Source of the DNA: Kitagawia praeruptora
Lineage: Eukaryota > Streptophyta > Magnoliopsida > Apiales > Apiaceae
Reading direction: 5' to 3'
Assembly (NCBI GenBank): GCA_037693485.1
Contig: CM075348.1
Coordinates: 5,890,001 to 5,954,000, forward strand
DNA: 64,000 nucleotides
How positions within the stretch are numbered: position 1 is the first letter of the stretch; each line of letters starts with the position of its first letter. Of this stretch, positions 34,328-44,755 are shown piece after piece. Below the pieces are notes generated by a model that made no database searches, was not told the origin of the DNA, and saw only the letters and a program-made list of their open reading frames with translations. The position numbers and the translations under genes are program-made.

Positions 34328-34400
34328 TCAGAAGGAAGGCAGTAGCATTGATGTAATCATGTGATACAATTACACGATTCACTAACGAAAATTTCGACAT
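34328..34400 (-). ncRNA. snoRNA-like unit with 18S guide, C box degenerate (copy 1)
   Basis: The minus strand has ctgccttcctt followed by D box CTGA (34331-34328). The guide is complementary to the 18S segment AAGGAAGGCAG, a U16/snR87-type target area. A clear C box is missing; only atgatta lies upstream. The paired copy at 34770-34830 keeps the C box but has lost the guide and D box. Confidence 0.45.
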
Positions 34401-34469
34401 CTAATTAATTAATCAGGAAAATGAATAAATGGCCTCATAGAGAAGATTAAGAATTCAACATAGGATAAT

Positions 34470-34515
34470 TCAGACATATGCTTGTCTTTAAATATAATTT
34501 GTAATCATAGGCCAA
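34470..34515 (-). ncRNA. U27/snR74-like snoRNA guide unit (copy 1)
   Basis: Minus strand: agacaagcatatgt then D box CTGA (34473-34470). The guide pairs with 18S CAUAUGCUUGUCU. The fifth base before the D box pairs with the second A of CAUAUG, which is A28 in yeast numbering, the known Am28 site of the U27/snR74 family. The C box (ATGATTA near 34503-34509) is imperfect and no terminal stem was found, so the 5' end is approximate. Confidence 0.55.
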
Positions 34516-34630
34516 CCAACCATAGTATGAGCAAATATATGAAATTACAATCACAATTACGACGAACGAGACCAATGACAAAACAACAACAATCATGAAT
34601 GGAAAAGGTAGCAATTAGTAAAACAATGGA

Positions 34631-34729
34631 GGAGTCATCAGATAGGAGCGAAAGACTAATTTCAAATGTGTAATCATGTATGTATTAGTATTATCATTTG
34701 AACTATGCATCTAATCATCATTTGACCCC
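34631..34729 (-). ncRNA. C/D box snoRNA with antisense to 25S rRNA (copy 2)
   Basis: Minus strand: stem GGGGTCA (34729-34723) pairs over seven bases with TGACTCC (34637-34631); C box ATGATGA (34721-34715); D box CTGA (34641-34638). The guide is the same as in the copy at 34182-34274. Length 99 nt. It is one member of a duplicated cassette with a period of about 445 bp. Confidence 0.87.
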
Positions 34730-34910
34730 CTCTTTCATATCATTTACGAGCTTAAATAAATCCAGAGAGAGAGAGAGACGAGTAGCATTGAGTTAATCAT
34801 GAATTTCATCATAATATTACACGATACGCTATCTCATCACAGGCTTCACTTTAATAAAAAAAAACATAAACATAAACATAAAAACTCGAAAAATAAGAAA
34901 TAGGGATGAT

Positions 34911-34960
34911 TCAGACATATGCTTGTCTAGAAATTTAAAATCATTAATTTAATATAAAAA
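34911..34960 (-). ncRNA. U27/snR74-like snoRNA guide unit (copy 2)
   Basis: Minus strand: agacaagcatatgt and D box CTGA (34914-34911), the same 18S guide as at 34470. The C box is degenerate (ATGATTT near 34938-34944). It is the first guide after the promoter and 441 bp from copy 1. Confidence 0.5.
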
Positions 34961-35063
34961 CAAGAGGGTACGACAGTGAGTTGAAATCAGAGCACTACAT
35001 AGAACATCAAGAGAGATGAGTTCTTGAATTGCGGTGGCAACAAGTTGGCTTGCCTTGCCTTCA

Positions 35064-35140
35064 ATTTTATAGCCAGACAACTAGGGTTACAAACGATAAT
35101 TGCATCATTCAGGCCAATCATGGGCTGCTCAGGCCCAACT
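35064..35140 (-). promoter_or_regulatory. Promoter of the snoRNA cluster: TATA, telo-box, site II
   Basis: Minus strand, in order: site II TGGGCC (complement of 35132-35137) and an inverted TGGGCT (35121-35126), a telo-box-like AACCCTAG (complement of 35081-35088), then TATAAAAT (complement of 35064-35071). Telo-box plus site II is the known arrangement in plant snoRNA-cluster and ribosomal-protein promoters. Transcription should start near 35040 and run left through the snoRNAs. Confidence 0.65.
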
Positions 35141-35958
35141 TCAGCCCGATTATATGCGGGTGAAAGACAAGAATACTCGGTTTTTTTAATAAAGTAACCG
35201 GTTTTTTTAATACCCGATTATATGGGTATCCGCTAATACGTATTTGGGATTGGAGTATTATGTATTGTTACGCAATCTGCAGAGGAGTAATCAACATTAC
35301 GCATTGCACAATGGAGTATTACAAGTTTATTATTATTATTTTATATTAAATACGCAACTCCGGTCTGGGTATTTACTGAATAAGCATTTGTTTAATGTGT
35401 ATCTCTTGCAAATTTATTAAATCGAATATTCTTGTCGCAGATTTGTCTCTTCTCATTGAATTGAAATATGGGTATCTTTAAATTAAAAAATTCTTTAACA
35501 AAATAAAATCAAATACGCATTTTAGTGTGAAAAATATACAAGAACCTGATTTTTCAAATTCAAATTGTTTATTCGTATACGATTTATTCGTCATTCTGAA
35601 TATTTCTAAAACCCAAAACGGAAAAGTTGAATCCCAAAGGTTAATCGTTGAACCCGTAAGGGAATACAAAAAAAATTAAAAAATTGAATATTCAAATGAG
35701 TTCGGCGACCTAATTTTTTTTTTTAAAAAAATTATTTTTTCTTACCGAGTCCGACGGTCTGATTTTTAAAAAATTGGGGGCCAACCCCGATTTTTTAAAA
35801 ACCAGGATAAATTAGGGTTTTGGGTTGTAAACAACCCTAAATCCTAAACCCTAAGTTCGTATACGGTTTATTCGTCATTCTCAATATTTCTAAAACTCAA
35901 AATAGGAAAGTTGAACCCAAAAGGTTAATCATAAAGGAATACAAATAAATTTAAAAAA
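35141..35958. other. Intergenic with a direct duplication and telomere-like motif
   Basis: The block ttcgtatacgatttattcgtcattctgaatatttctaaaac at about 35572 recurs at about 35852. Between them, 35811-35850 holds tagggttt... and aaccctaaatcctaaaccctaa, an inverted telomere-like repeat. No gene seen. Confidence 0.6.
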
Positions 35959-38089
35959 TCAATATATATATATATATAAAGGAGGGTACGCGGGAGTTTA
36001 GGTGGCGCTCTAAGATCGTCTCAATCTATTTTTCTAATTTTCTAGAATTTTAGAATTTTAAACACTTATAAATATAAAAATATCATTTAACATATTAGAA
36101 GTAGAATAGGTGTTCGAATTTATAGTGGTGAAGAGTTCGAATTTATAGGAAGACATATGATTAGAAGTTCTATTGTAAGTAGAATAAGTATTTATAAAGC
36201 ATATGATTAAAAGTTCTATTGAAAGTAGAATATAGGAGTTCGAATTTATAGAGATAAGAGTTCAAATTTATAGAAAAAATATATAAATAAAAGTTTCTAT
36301 TAGAAGTAGAATAAGTATTTATAAAGCATACGATTAAAAGTTCTATTGGAAGTAGAATAGGAGTTTGAATTTATAGAGAATAAGAGTTCGAATTTATAGA
36401 AAAACATATAAATAAAAGTTCTATTAGAAGTAGAATATGTGTTTGAATATATAGAGCATCCATATAACTAAATATTTTATAGAAAGTACGATCTTCTTAA
36501 ATTATATATTTTTTATATAAGTTAATTATACTTCTATTAGGAAAATTTATTCATAAATCCAATACTATTATCATAAAAAAGTCATCGTATTTAAAAGAAA
36601 AGAATTGATGTGTTAACATTATAAAAGAACATTCTCATGCAGGAATCCTAAATAGAAAATAAGATGTGCTTTCATTTTCTAAAACTCCATAGATTTTAGA
36701 AAGTCTAGATAAAGTGTAAATTGGAATTCACTCTATTTTTTAGGTTTTAATTTTAAGGAAAAAAGTTGTTGTGTAAGATAAGTATCAATAATAATATGTA
36801 ATGAATTTGGAATTTCGATCCAAACTAGAGCGGCTCGAAACGTGTTTAACAGGAAGACGGCTCACTATAAAAGATTGTATTAACTATTAAAATATCATTT
36901 TGATGTTATAATTTTATTTTATTTTTAGGATTTGATTTTTATGGATAAACATTATCATACAAGTGATACATGTAAAAGTTAGGTTTTTGGTCTTAACTAG
37001 GGAGCAGATAAATAGTAATAACCGTGTTTAACGAGAAAGCGATTCATTAGAGAAGACCGTATAAAAATGTTTGAATATATAAGGAATACATAAAATAAAA
37101 ATGTTTTATTAATATAGGTAGAATACGAGGACGGTGGAGACGTCTTACACGATTTTTAAAATTATATATCTTTTTTCCTAGAAATCCTTTATTTTATCTT
37201 TTTTATACAAGTTAATTATACTTGCATTAGAAAAATATATCCATAAATTTAATATTATTCCCGTAACGAAAAGTCTTCGAATTTAATTTTTTTATATGTT
37301 AACATAACAGAAAGACATTCTCATGCAGAAGTTGTAAATAAGTACATGAATATCTATAATATACAGAAAAAATAAGATGTATTTTCATTTTTAAAACTCT
37401 ATAAATATTAGAAAGTTTAAAGAATATAAAAATTGGAATTTGCTTTCTTTATATAATTAGTTAGAATTTCGGTTCCAAATAAGAGCGACTCAAAACGTAT
37501 TTAACGAGAAGACGACTCACTAGAAAAGATTGTATTAGCTATTAGAATTTGATATTGATGTCATAATTTTATTTATTGTTCGATTTTATGGATAAAAAAT
37601 ATTATATAAGTCTTTGTAATATATGTTAAAGTTGAGATTTTGATTTTAATGAGAGAGCGGCTCAATCGAAAGAATCGTGTTTAACAAGAAATCGATTCAT
37701 TAGAAAAGGATACTCCCTCCGTCCCAACCAAATGTTTACATTTGGTTTGGGCACGGAGACCAAGGAAAAATATAAAGAAGGAGGAGAGAAGTAGGAAAAA
37801 TGAGTAAAGTGGTGGGACACATCACTATATAATGTATAAAATGAGTTATTGGAGAAAATTAGTGGATGTAATTGATTTTTATATTATAAAACTTTACTAT
37901 TTTAGGAAAGTTTAGAAATGTAAAGAATTGGATGGGACATCCAAAAAAGGAAAGTGTAAACAAATGAATGGGACGGAGGGAGTATTTAATTATTAAAATT
38001 TAAAATTAATATTACAATATAACGTAAATGTATTAATTTTTTTAAAAAAAAATTATAACGCCGCCGCGAAGCGCGGCTTTATCGACTAG
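35959..38089 (+). mobile_element. Non-autonomous Helitron (plus strand)
   Basis: Starts TC after A at 35958 (tcaatatatatat...) and ends with hairpin gccgcgaagcgcggc, an 8-base spacer and CTAG at 38086-38089, followed by T. The interior is AT-rich with repeated gaagtagaatag and gttcgaatttatag words (36090-36450) and hosts a Stowaway MITE. No RepHel gene. Confidence 0.7.
37713..37982. mobile_element. Stowaway MITE (270 bp)
   Basis: Terminal inverted repeats ctccctccgtccc and gggacggagggag are flanked by TA duplications (37711-37712, 37983-37984). It is nested in the Helitron at 35959-38089. Confidence 0.92.
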
Positions 38090-38221
38090 TTTAATTAAAA
38101 AATTGAATATTTTAATTAAAAAGCTAAAATCCGTCAATATCTGATGGAAAGGAGTATGATCCCAAGAAATGTCATGTTGCACAAATCTCAATCTTACTAA
38201 CAAGACAATCAAGTAATACAT

Positions 38222-38607
38222 AGGGTACGTGGCCGTTTGGGATTGTTTAAAATAAGTTACTTTTGATTTAATGGAAGTGTTTTTAACTTAATGAAGAAAG
38301 TAAAGTTGTTTACTTTAAGTTGAATGAATGTGTTTGGATATTTTTTCTTAAAGATAAATGGGTGTTTACTAATTTTGACTTAAAGTGAAATTTGACTTAA
38401 AAAAAAAATTCATAATATTTAAATTTTACGAGAATTGTGAAAAGAAAAAAAAACTCGATAAATCATAAGTCAAAAGTATCTAAAGAAAAACTTATGACTT
38501 AATGAAGTTTTTTAACTTAAAACCGACTTAAAGCAGTGGTTGCCAAACAGTTCAAAAACTACTTAAAGCTATTTTTAGCTTTAAGCCTTGGTTGCCAAAC
38601 ACCCTCT
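38222..38607. mobile_element. Probable hAT-like MITE with GTTTGG termini
   Basis: Left end agggtacgtggccgtttgg and right end ttgccaaacaccct are inverted. The interior contains inverted acttaaag/ctttaagt words. No unambiguous target duplication, so boundaries are approximate. It resembles the element at 59481-59893. Confidence 0.5.
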
Positions 38608-38929
38608 AAAACTCCTCAATTGCAAATGAAATTTTTACAACCGGTATGAGATTATAAACAATTCTTAGAATTTAACATTGGAATTGTTGTAACGTATAAT
38701 ACCGTCTTCACGTAAAATGTGAGATGAATTACAATATTACCATCAAAAGCCTGTAAAAGCATATCCACATATATTTAAGAACTAGCTTTGTAGTCCGTGC
38801 AAGGCACGGGAAAGCTCTAGCATCTGCAATTGTATGTATGTTTGTAAAATATTATAATCGTGATATATTAGTGAAAGAGGGGTAATTTAGTAATTTCATT
38901 ATAATTAAATTGTCTCTTGATATATTAAT

Positions 38930-40180
38930 AATGAGTTTTCTAATATATCCAAAACTAATATCAAGCATAATGGGAAGTAATCTTTTTTCTAAGTTAAAGG
39001 TCAAGGGTTCAATTTTCTTTATTATATTAGCGATATATTAGTGAAATGTTATTTAGTAATTTCAAGATAATTAAATTGTCTCTCGATATATTAATAATGA
39101 GTTTTACAATATATCAAAAACTAATGTCTAGTGTAATGGTAAATAATTTTTTTTCTAAGTTAGAGGTCAATGGTTCAATTATCTTTATGAACATATTTTT
39201 ATCATTAATATAAAATATGAGGGTTTTCTCACGATATAATAATAATGAGTTTTAGAATATATTCAAAACTCATATCTAGCATAGTGGTAAGGATTCTCAC
39301 TTACAATGTTTTTATGTTACTTTATAATTAAATAAAGAGAGTAGGGAACCTGAGATATATCTCAGGTAACTTTCCTAAGATACCCATCTTTTATATGTAA
39401 AAATAGGGTGGACATTTTAGTAAATTCAGGATTTTTTAATTGGCTTTGTGGGCCCAATAAAATTTAAAGCTATTTTGCATGTATCTCAGGAAAAGTTACA
39501 TGAGATACATCTCAGGATCCTTTTTCTCTTAAATAAATGGTGCTAGAACATGTTAATGCTTAGTACGCAAAATATATCTAAAAGATTATCTATTTATGAT
39601 GTATATATAATCAAAAATAAAATATTTTCAAAACTGATATCTAGCATAATAGTAAAAAATCTCATTTCTAAGTTAGTCGTCATGGGAAAGAAAGGCAGAA
39701 ATAATAAGAGGTTTAATTTTCATTAGAAATAATTTTTTTATCAATAATATAATATAGGAGGGATAATTTAGTAATTTCATGATAATTAAATTGTCTCATG
39801 ATATATTAATATTGATTTTTATAATATATTCAAAATTGATGTAGCATAGTGATAAGGAGTCTTCATTCTAAGTTAGAGGTCAATGATTCAATTCTTATTA
39901 AGAACAATTTTTTTATTATAATATATGGGGTTTGTCTCGCGATATATTAATAATTTGTTTTATAATATTTTCAAAATTGTTGTGTAGCCTAGTGGTAAGC
40001 AAGCTCCCTTTTAAGTTTGAGGTCAAGGGTTCAATTCTTGTAGGAACAATTTTTTGTCATTAATATAATATATGAGGGTTATCTCACGATATATTAATGA
40101 TGAGTTTTAAAATATATTCAAGTTCCATGTCTAGCATAGTGGTAGGGATTCCCACTTGTATCTAAGAGGTTAGGGAGTCA
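38930..40180. repeat. Degenerate repeats with tRNA-like A and B box words
   Basis: Repeated units contain tagcatagtggtaagg (A-box-like) and, 20-30 bases on, gaggtcaagggttcaattc (B-box-like). They are separated by gatatattaataatgagtttt; copies lie near 38955, 39125, 39275, 39640, 39845, 39980 and 40130. No complete tRNA fold is evident. Confidence 0.6.
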
Positions 40181-40221
40181 CACATCTCAAAATCTATGTT
40201 GTGCTATTAATAATATAATAG

Positions 40222-40797
40222 CTCTGTTCTAAAAGTCGGCGATTAATCGGGATTAATCGCCGATTAATCGCTGTTCGGTAAGGAACCGAACTGATTTTAC
40301 AAAAATCGGCCAAAAAATTGTTTTTTCAAAAAATCGGGATTAATCGGGATTAATCGGTCAAAAATCGGCATTATTGATAAAAAAATTGAAAAATAAGTAG
40401 AAAAATTAAAAAAATTCAAAAAGTAATAAATTGAAAAAAATTTAAGAAAACTATTATTCTCATATACGAAACTAATATTTTAAACGGTTAAATAATGAAT
40501 TTTATCAATTTTTTCTCTCATATTGACCCCAATTCAAAAATTAGATCTTAAAATTTATATTTACTTTAATAATGCTATGTATTTTAAATATATTTGTATA
40601 AATATATGATAATTATTCATGTATAATCAAAATAATAAAATAATTATGTATATTAATAATAATTATATTTAAAAATAATATTAAATTAGTTCCGATTAAT
40701 GATCCGATTAATCATTCCGATTAATCCCCGATTACCCGATTAATCCCTGGACGGTGCCTCCACCGATTAAGTCCGATTTCCGCTTTTTACAACACTG
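40222..40797. mobile_element. hAT MITE with perfect 8-bp target duplication
   Basis: Flanked by tataatag at 40214-40221 and 40798-40805. Ends ctctgttctaaaa and (reversed) cagtgttgtaaaaa form terminal inverted repeats. Both ends carry several copies of the partly palindromic cgattaatcg. 576 bp, non-coding. The 8-bp duplication supports the hAT superfamily. Confidence 0.88.
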
Positions 40798-41398
40798 TAT
40801 AATAGATATGTAAAAAGAATGTTGTGTTAGAGCATCTCCAAGGCTTTTAAGCCCTTAGCAAAATTGTCAATCTGGCATTGAACAGTAACAAAAAATAGAC
40901 AAATCTCCCAGAATGCATCTTCTCCAACACATCGTTGCCCTTGTCTAAATTTATAGCCATTTACTACAATTCATTGTTGGCTATTTATGTTGAAGCACTA
41001 CAGATCAGTAACTCTCTCCACGTCATCTCACGCCGGTTGTCTTTACTCTGCTAATTTTTCTCAACTCTTCCACACTTGCAAATGTGTATATTTAATATTT
41101 TATCGTTCTTCAATTTTTTTAAAAGAAAAAAGAAAATCTAATAATAAAAATACATTAATAATGTTAATAATAATATACATTACCCCATTATTAATGTTAG
41201 CATTAATAAATTTAAATTTATTTAATTTTTGGTTTAAGATCAACTAGCAATAATATTAATTTATTGAAACTAAAATTTATTAAAAAAAGTATTGTTTAAA
41301 GTTTAAACTTATAATACACTATTTTCAAAATATAGTCAATCTCAATATTAGTCAACCCCTTACAGGTTCAACAAATTTTAGTCAATCATTATTTTATA

Positions 41399-41669
41399 CT
41401 CCCTCCGTCCCAAAATACATGTCCCTTTTCTAAAACAAATTTGTCCCAAATTACTTGTCCCTTTTCTCTTTTCAATGCAAATTTAAGTGTAGTTTTACAA
41501 AACTATCCCTACATTTATTGTATCAAAATTTTGACTTTTTTAAACTTAACTCTATTCTCATTTACCAATGTATTAAATAAGGGTATTAGTTGGAAAATTT
41601 TATTCAACTAACTTTATCTTAATATGTGTGCTTTTTAGAAAAGGGACATGTAAATTGGGACGGAGGGAG
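41399..41669. mobile_element. Stowaway MITE (271 bp)
   Basis: Inverted ends ctccctccgtccca and tgggacggagggag with TA duplications at 41397-41398 and 41670-41671. Subterminal acatgtcccttttct words are also inverted. Confidence 0.92.
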
Positions 41670-41769
41670 TAATATTTTAGCTAACCATTTTAGTCAACCC
41701 CGTTAAAGATGCTCTTAGTATATGCAAATAACTCTCAATAAATTCACACAATCACACGCCCTCTATGCA

Positions 41770-42101
41770 AAGCTTGGCTTTTCATCTTCATATTGTCTTC
41801 TGTTTTCTGTTTTTGCAGGCGCAGGGAGCTTGGCCGGAGGTCTTCCTAGATCAGGAGAGGAGTGCCCCTTGACCGAGTAGGTAAGCCCCATGAGATCCAG
41901 GCCATGGGCCCATGTTCGGTCAACTACTTTACCCACCATTATCATCTTTGTATAAAATTCACTTTGCTATTCGGTGCACTAAGCCGGGGGTCTTCACGGA
42001 AACAGCCTCTCTACTGTAAAGTAGGGGTATGGTCTGCGTACATTTTACCCTCCCCAGACCCTGCTTCATGCGGGATATACTGGGTATGTTTGGTTTTGGT
42101 T
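41770..42101 (+). mobile_element. Au-like SINE or SINE-tailed retroposon with 16-bp duplication
   Basis: A perfect 16-bp repeat acacgccctctatgca flanks the segment (41754-41769 and 42102-42117), as expected from LINE-driven insertion. The 3' third (cctctctactgtaaagtagggg, then ggtctgcgtacattttaccctcc, ending tttggttttggtt) matches the Au SINE type. The first 200 bases do not look like a tRNA-derived head and include a splice-acceptor-like tttttgcag, so this may be a chimera with transduced sequence. Confidence 0.78.
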
Positions 42102-43179
42102 ACACGCCCTCTATGCATGTGTTTCACTTGGTGTTTGCCTTACAACACTCAACACTAGCTTCCATAAATTTGCACTTGAACATTGTACCTACAAAAGTTC
42201 AAAATCCTGATCCTAAGTTGATAAATCAAGCAAATTGCCTTTCACTTTCACCAGTTTAAAAAAAAACTGCGAGTGAGAAATCTCAAACAGAGAGCCAAAG
42301 TTGTTGGCTTTGGGAGGGGAGAAAATAATTCTATAAAAGTGGCAAGAATTAGATTTTCCCTCTAAATCTATTCATAATAGAACTCTGAAAATAACATTTT
42401 CCTAAATTATAAGTCTATTTGAGAAATATTTTAAATTATAAGCCTATTTGAGCAATATTTTTTCGCTACTTATAAGTTTGTAAAAGTACTCAATATTTTC
42501 TGACGACAAATTAATTTGGCAGAGGTCTCAGAGAGTGCTCAATTGGTAGCGGGCCGGGATTGAGAATGCTCGATGCTACAATGTGGCCTCCAGATTGGAA
42601 CTTGTGTTATTGGGAAAAAAAGTGGAGTTCGGCAAATATTCAACGTTTTTTAACATGGCCACTTCATTGTTATGGATGTGAAAATGTTTATAAAATCAGA
42701 TGTAAACCTGTAGTAAACAGATGAAACTCACACACTTCTTATTCAATCAATGGAAAAGCTTTGGCTATATATAGAAGCCTTACAACGTTCACCAAGCAAT
42801 AAACTAGAAAAAGTAAGGAATTAACAATCACCAACTTCACCAACTCCAACTCCACTAACTGTAATAGAAAAGACTAGGTCATCATGACTTATTACACTAC
42901 TAGAATTAGTATTAGTAGATATAACATCACACCTTTAACATCAGTTAGAAATGTCATTGATATTAAAAGTAATTTAGACATCAGTTGTTAGATTACCGAT
43001 GTTAAAGCATATTTTAGACATCGCTTGTAATAACAACCGTTGTCTAATATCCTTTTTAAAAATTAAAAAAAATACTCGTACATCATACCTTCCCCTTTAT
43101 TACACAAACAACATTTTATTTCAGTTCCCCCAATTTTACATCTCTTTTCTACTCTCTCACTTTTCTTCTCTAAGCCGCC

Positions 43180-43360
43180 TCTCTCTCTCTCGCAGCTCTC
43201 TCCCCCCCCCTCTCTCTCTCACTATCTCCCTCTCTCTCTCTCTCTCACTATCTCCCTCTCTCTCTCTCACTAATTACCTTAATTAATTTAGTCTTCCTCT
43301 CCATCTCTCTCACCATCTTCCTCTCCGTCTCTCTCACCATATTCCTCTCCGTCTCTCTTA
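43180..43360. repeat. CT microsatellite and cctctccgtctctc repeats
   Basis: Long tctctc runs, then repeats of ctctctcaccat(c/a)ttcctctccgt. It looks like the 5' leader of a captured plant gene. Confidence 0.7.
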
Positions 43361-44616
43361 CATCTAATCTCAAACCCTAATTTACACCATCTCCCATAAA
43401 TTGGTATATTCATCTCATGAATTCAAAGCACAAACCCTAATTAAGCACGAAACGCGTTTGGAATCGGTTCGATTTGTGCTAAATTACCTTCGAATCCTTT
43501 GTTTCGATTTGCCATTTCGATTTGACAAATTTATTTGGGTCGCAGCATACCAATATTCATGGAACAAAGCACTCTGATTTTGAATCTATTTGTATGTCGG
43601 GTATTCTTTTCTAGAACTTGTTTCCTTCTATATTCTGTAATTTGCTTTGGTTTTCTAGAATATATTTTACTTTTTCTACATGGGGGCTGTTTGGGTAAGT
43701 TTCTGAAAGCAAATGTTTCCTTTTCATTTTGCAGCCTGAAGGAGCAGCTGGAAGCAATTATGTAATCCAATATGCACTGGCTTTGGTATGTGAAGCAACC
43801 TGGACTTAGTTGATATGTAGTTTTTAAGGGGAGATATTGATTCCTAAGTAATTCATGCTTGGTAAGGGATCCTGGGTATTTACATTTAAAATTTAGTTTC
43901 TTTGTGATTTAATTGTACTTTTTGGTGTTTGAAGTCCTATATGTTGTCATGCTTTCAAGTGGCATCTTAAAGTACTAAAAAGTGATGGATTTGTTGATAA
44001 CCTAACTACCATTTTTCCAGAATTTAAGTTTGTTATAAACGTCGACCCTACCAGACATTATGTAGGATTAGCTACTATAGTGATGTTTGCACCCTAGCAG
44101 AAAGCTTATATCTTGTAGTTACCTAGTCCTTTATAAGTTTTTATGGATGTATAAAACTCTATTTTTGTACTTTATTATGATCGTTTGATAGATTGTAGTG
44201 TCTTTTAAGTTTAGGCTATATCTTGAGTATCTATATATGTTTAGCTGAAGTACTCGTGTGCATGGAGCTGTCAAAGTGATGGTAAAAGACCTTATTAGAA
44301 CACGGCATCAGATTGAAAAGTTCTACAAGCTAATATACTTGAGGCTGCATAAATTTGCTAAAGCATTTTGTGGTCATTTAAAGATGAAAACTATATTCGT
44401 ATTGGGTAAAACTGGTAAAGATTGATGTCTCTAGTCTAGCATTATATATTAATAAAAGTTTAGCTGGTAGTCTTAATAATATTGTTGAGTATTCTTGGCC
44501 TTTAATCAACAGACTTGCAAATTCTGTAATTAATAAAGCTCTGTTTTGTTTGTGAGGTTAAATTAAAGCTCTGTTGATTGTTAAATAAACATTTTGGTGT
44601 GCGCCGCTTCCTTCAG

Positions 44617-44755
44617 ATTCTTTTATTGATTATATGGTTGTCATTATATGCATGCACACACTTCCTAACAGAGAGTTCATAGTTGATCTAGTTGGAGATC
44701 CAGGAAATGTTCATGGTCCAGATTCCTCGATCAATGGAGGTGTACTCTCATCTAG
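44617..44755 (+). pseudogene. Captured Raf/EDR1-like protein kinase exon
   Basis: An exon-like piece with acceptor before 44617 and donor gt at 44756 encodes NREFIVDLVGDPGNVHGPD then SSINGG. This wording matches the EDR1-type regulatory domain of plant Raf-like MAP kinase kinase kinases, as I recall the family. No catalytic kinase domain is present. An upstream exon-like piece near 43735-43785 (GSNYVIQYALAL) may come from the same gene. Not expected to be functional. Confidence 0.6.

Larger units (their letters stand above)
38782..40806 (-). mobile_element. Non-autonomous Helitron, same 3' family as that at 13716
   Basis: The minus strand starts A|TCTATTATATTATTAATAG at 40806 and ends with hairpin cccgtgccttgcacgg, a short spacer and CTAG|T at 38782. 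The hairpin is almost that of the Helitron at 13716-15756. The interior repeats a 150-250 bp motif with tctagcatagtggtaagg and ggtcaagggttcaattc at least seven times. A hAT MITE sits nine bases inside its 5' end. Confidence 0.7.

Noticed and set aside
34097..34585. 18S- and 25S-like 12-19-nt matches as rRNA gene fragments
   Set aside because: The matches are short and sit next to C/D boxes in the antisense direction, as snoRNA guides do; no longer rRNA similarity is present.
35811..35850. Telomere-like aaccctaa repeats
   Set aside because: Only a few degenerate units in both orientations, in AT-rich intergenic sequence; not an interstitial telomere array.
41862..42158. 98-residue open frame
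   Set aside because: It lies across the SINE-tailed retroposon and its duplication; no known family and no splice context.
42520..42640. tRNA-like gctcaattggtagcgg segment
   Set aside because: The A-box resemblance is not matched by a B box or cloverleaf; may be a worn SINE head, but not supportable.
43180..43280. CT microsatellite as evidence of a real gene start
   Set aside because: It lies between CACTA termini, and no complete coding sequence follows.
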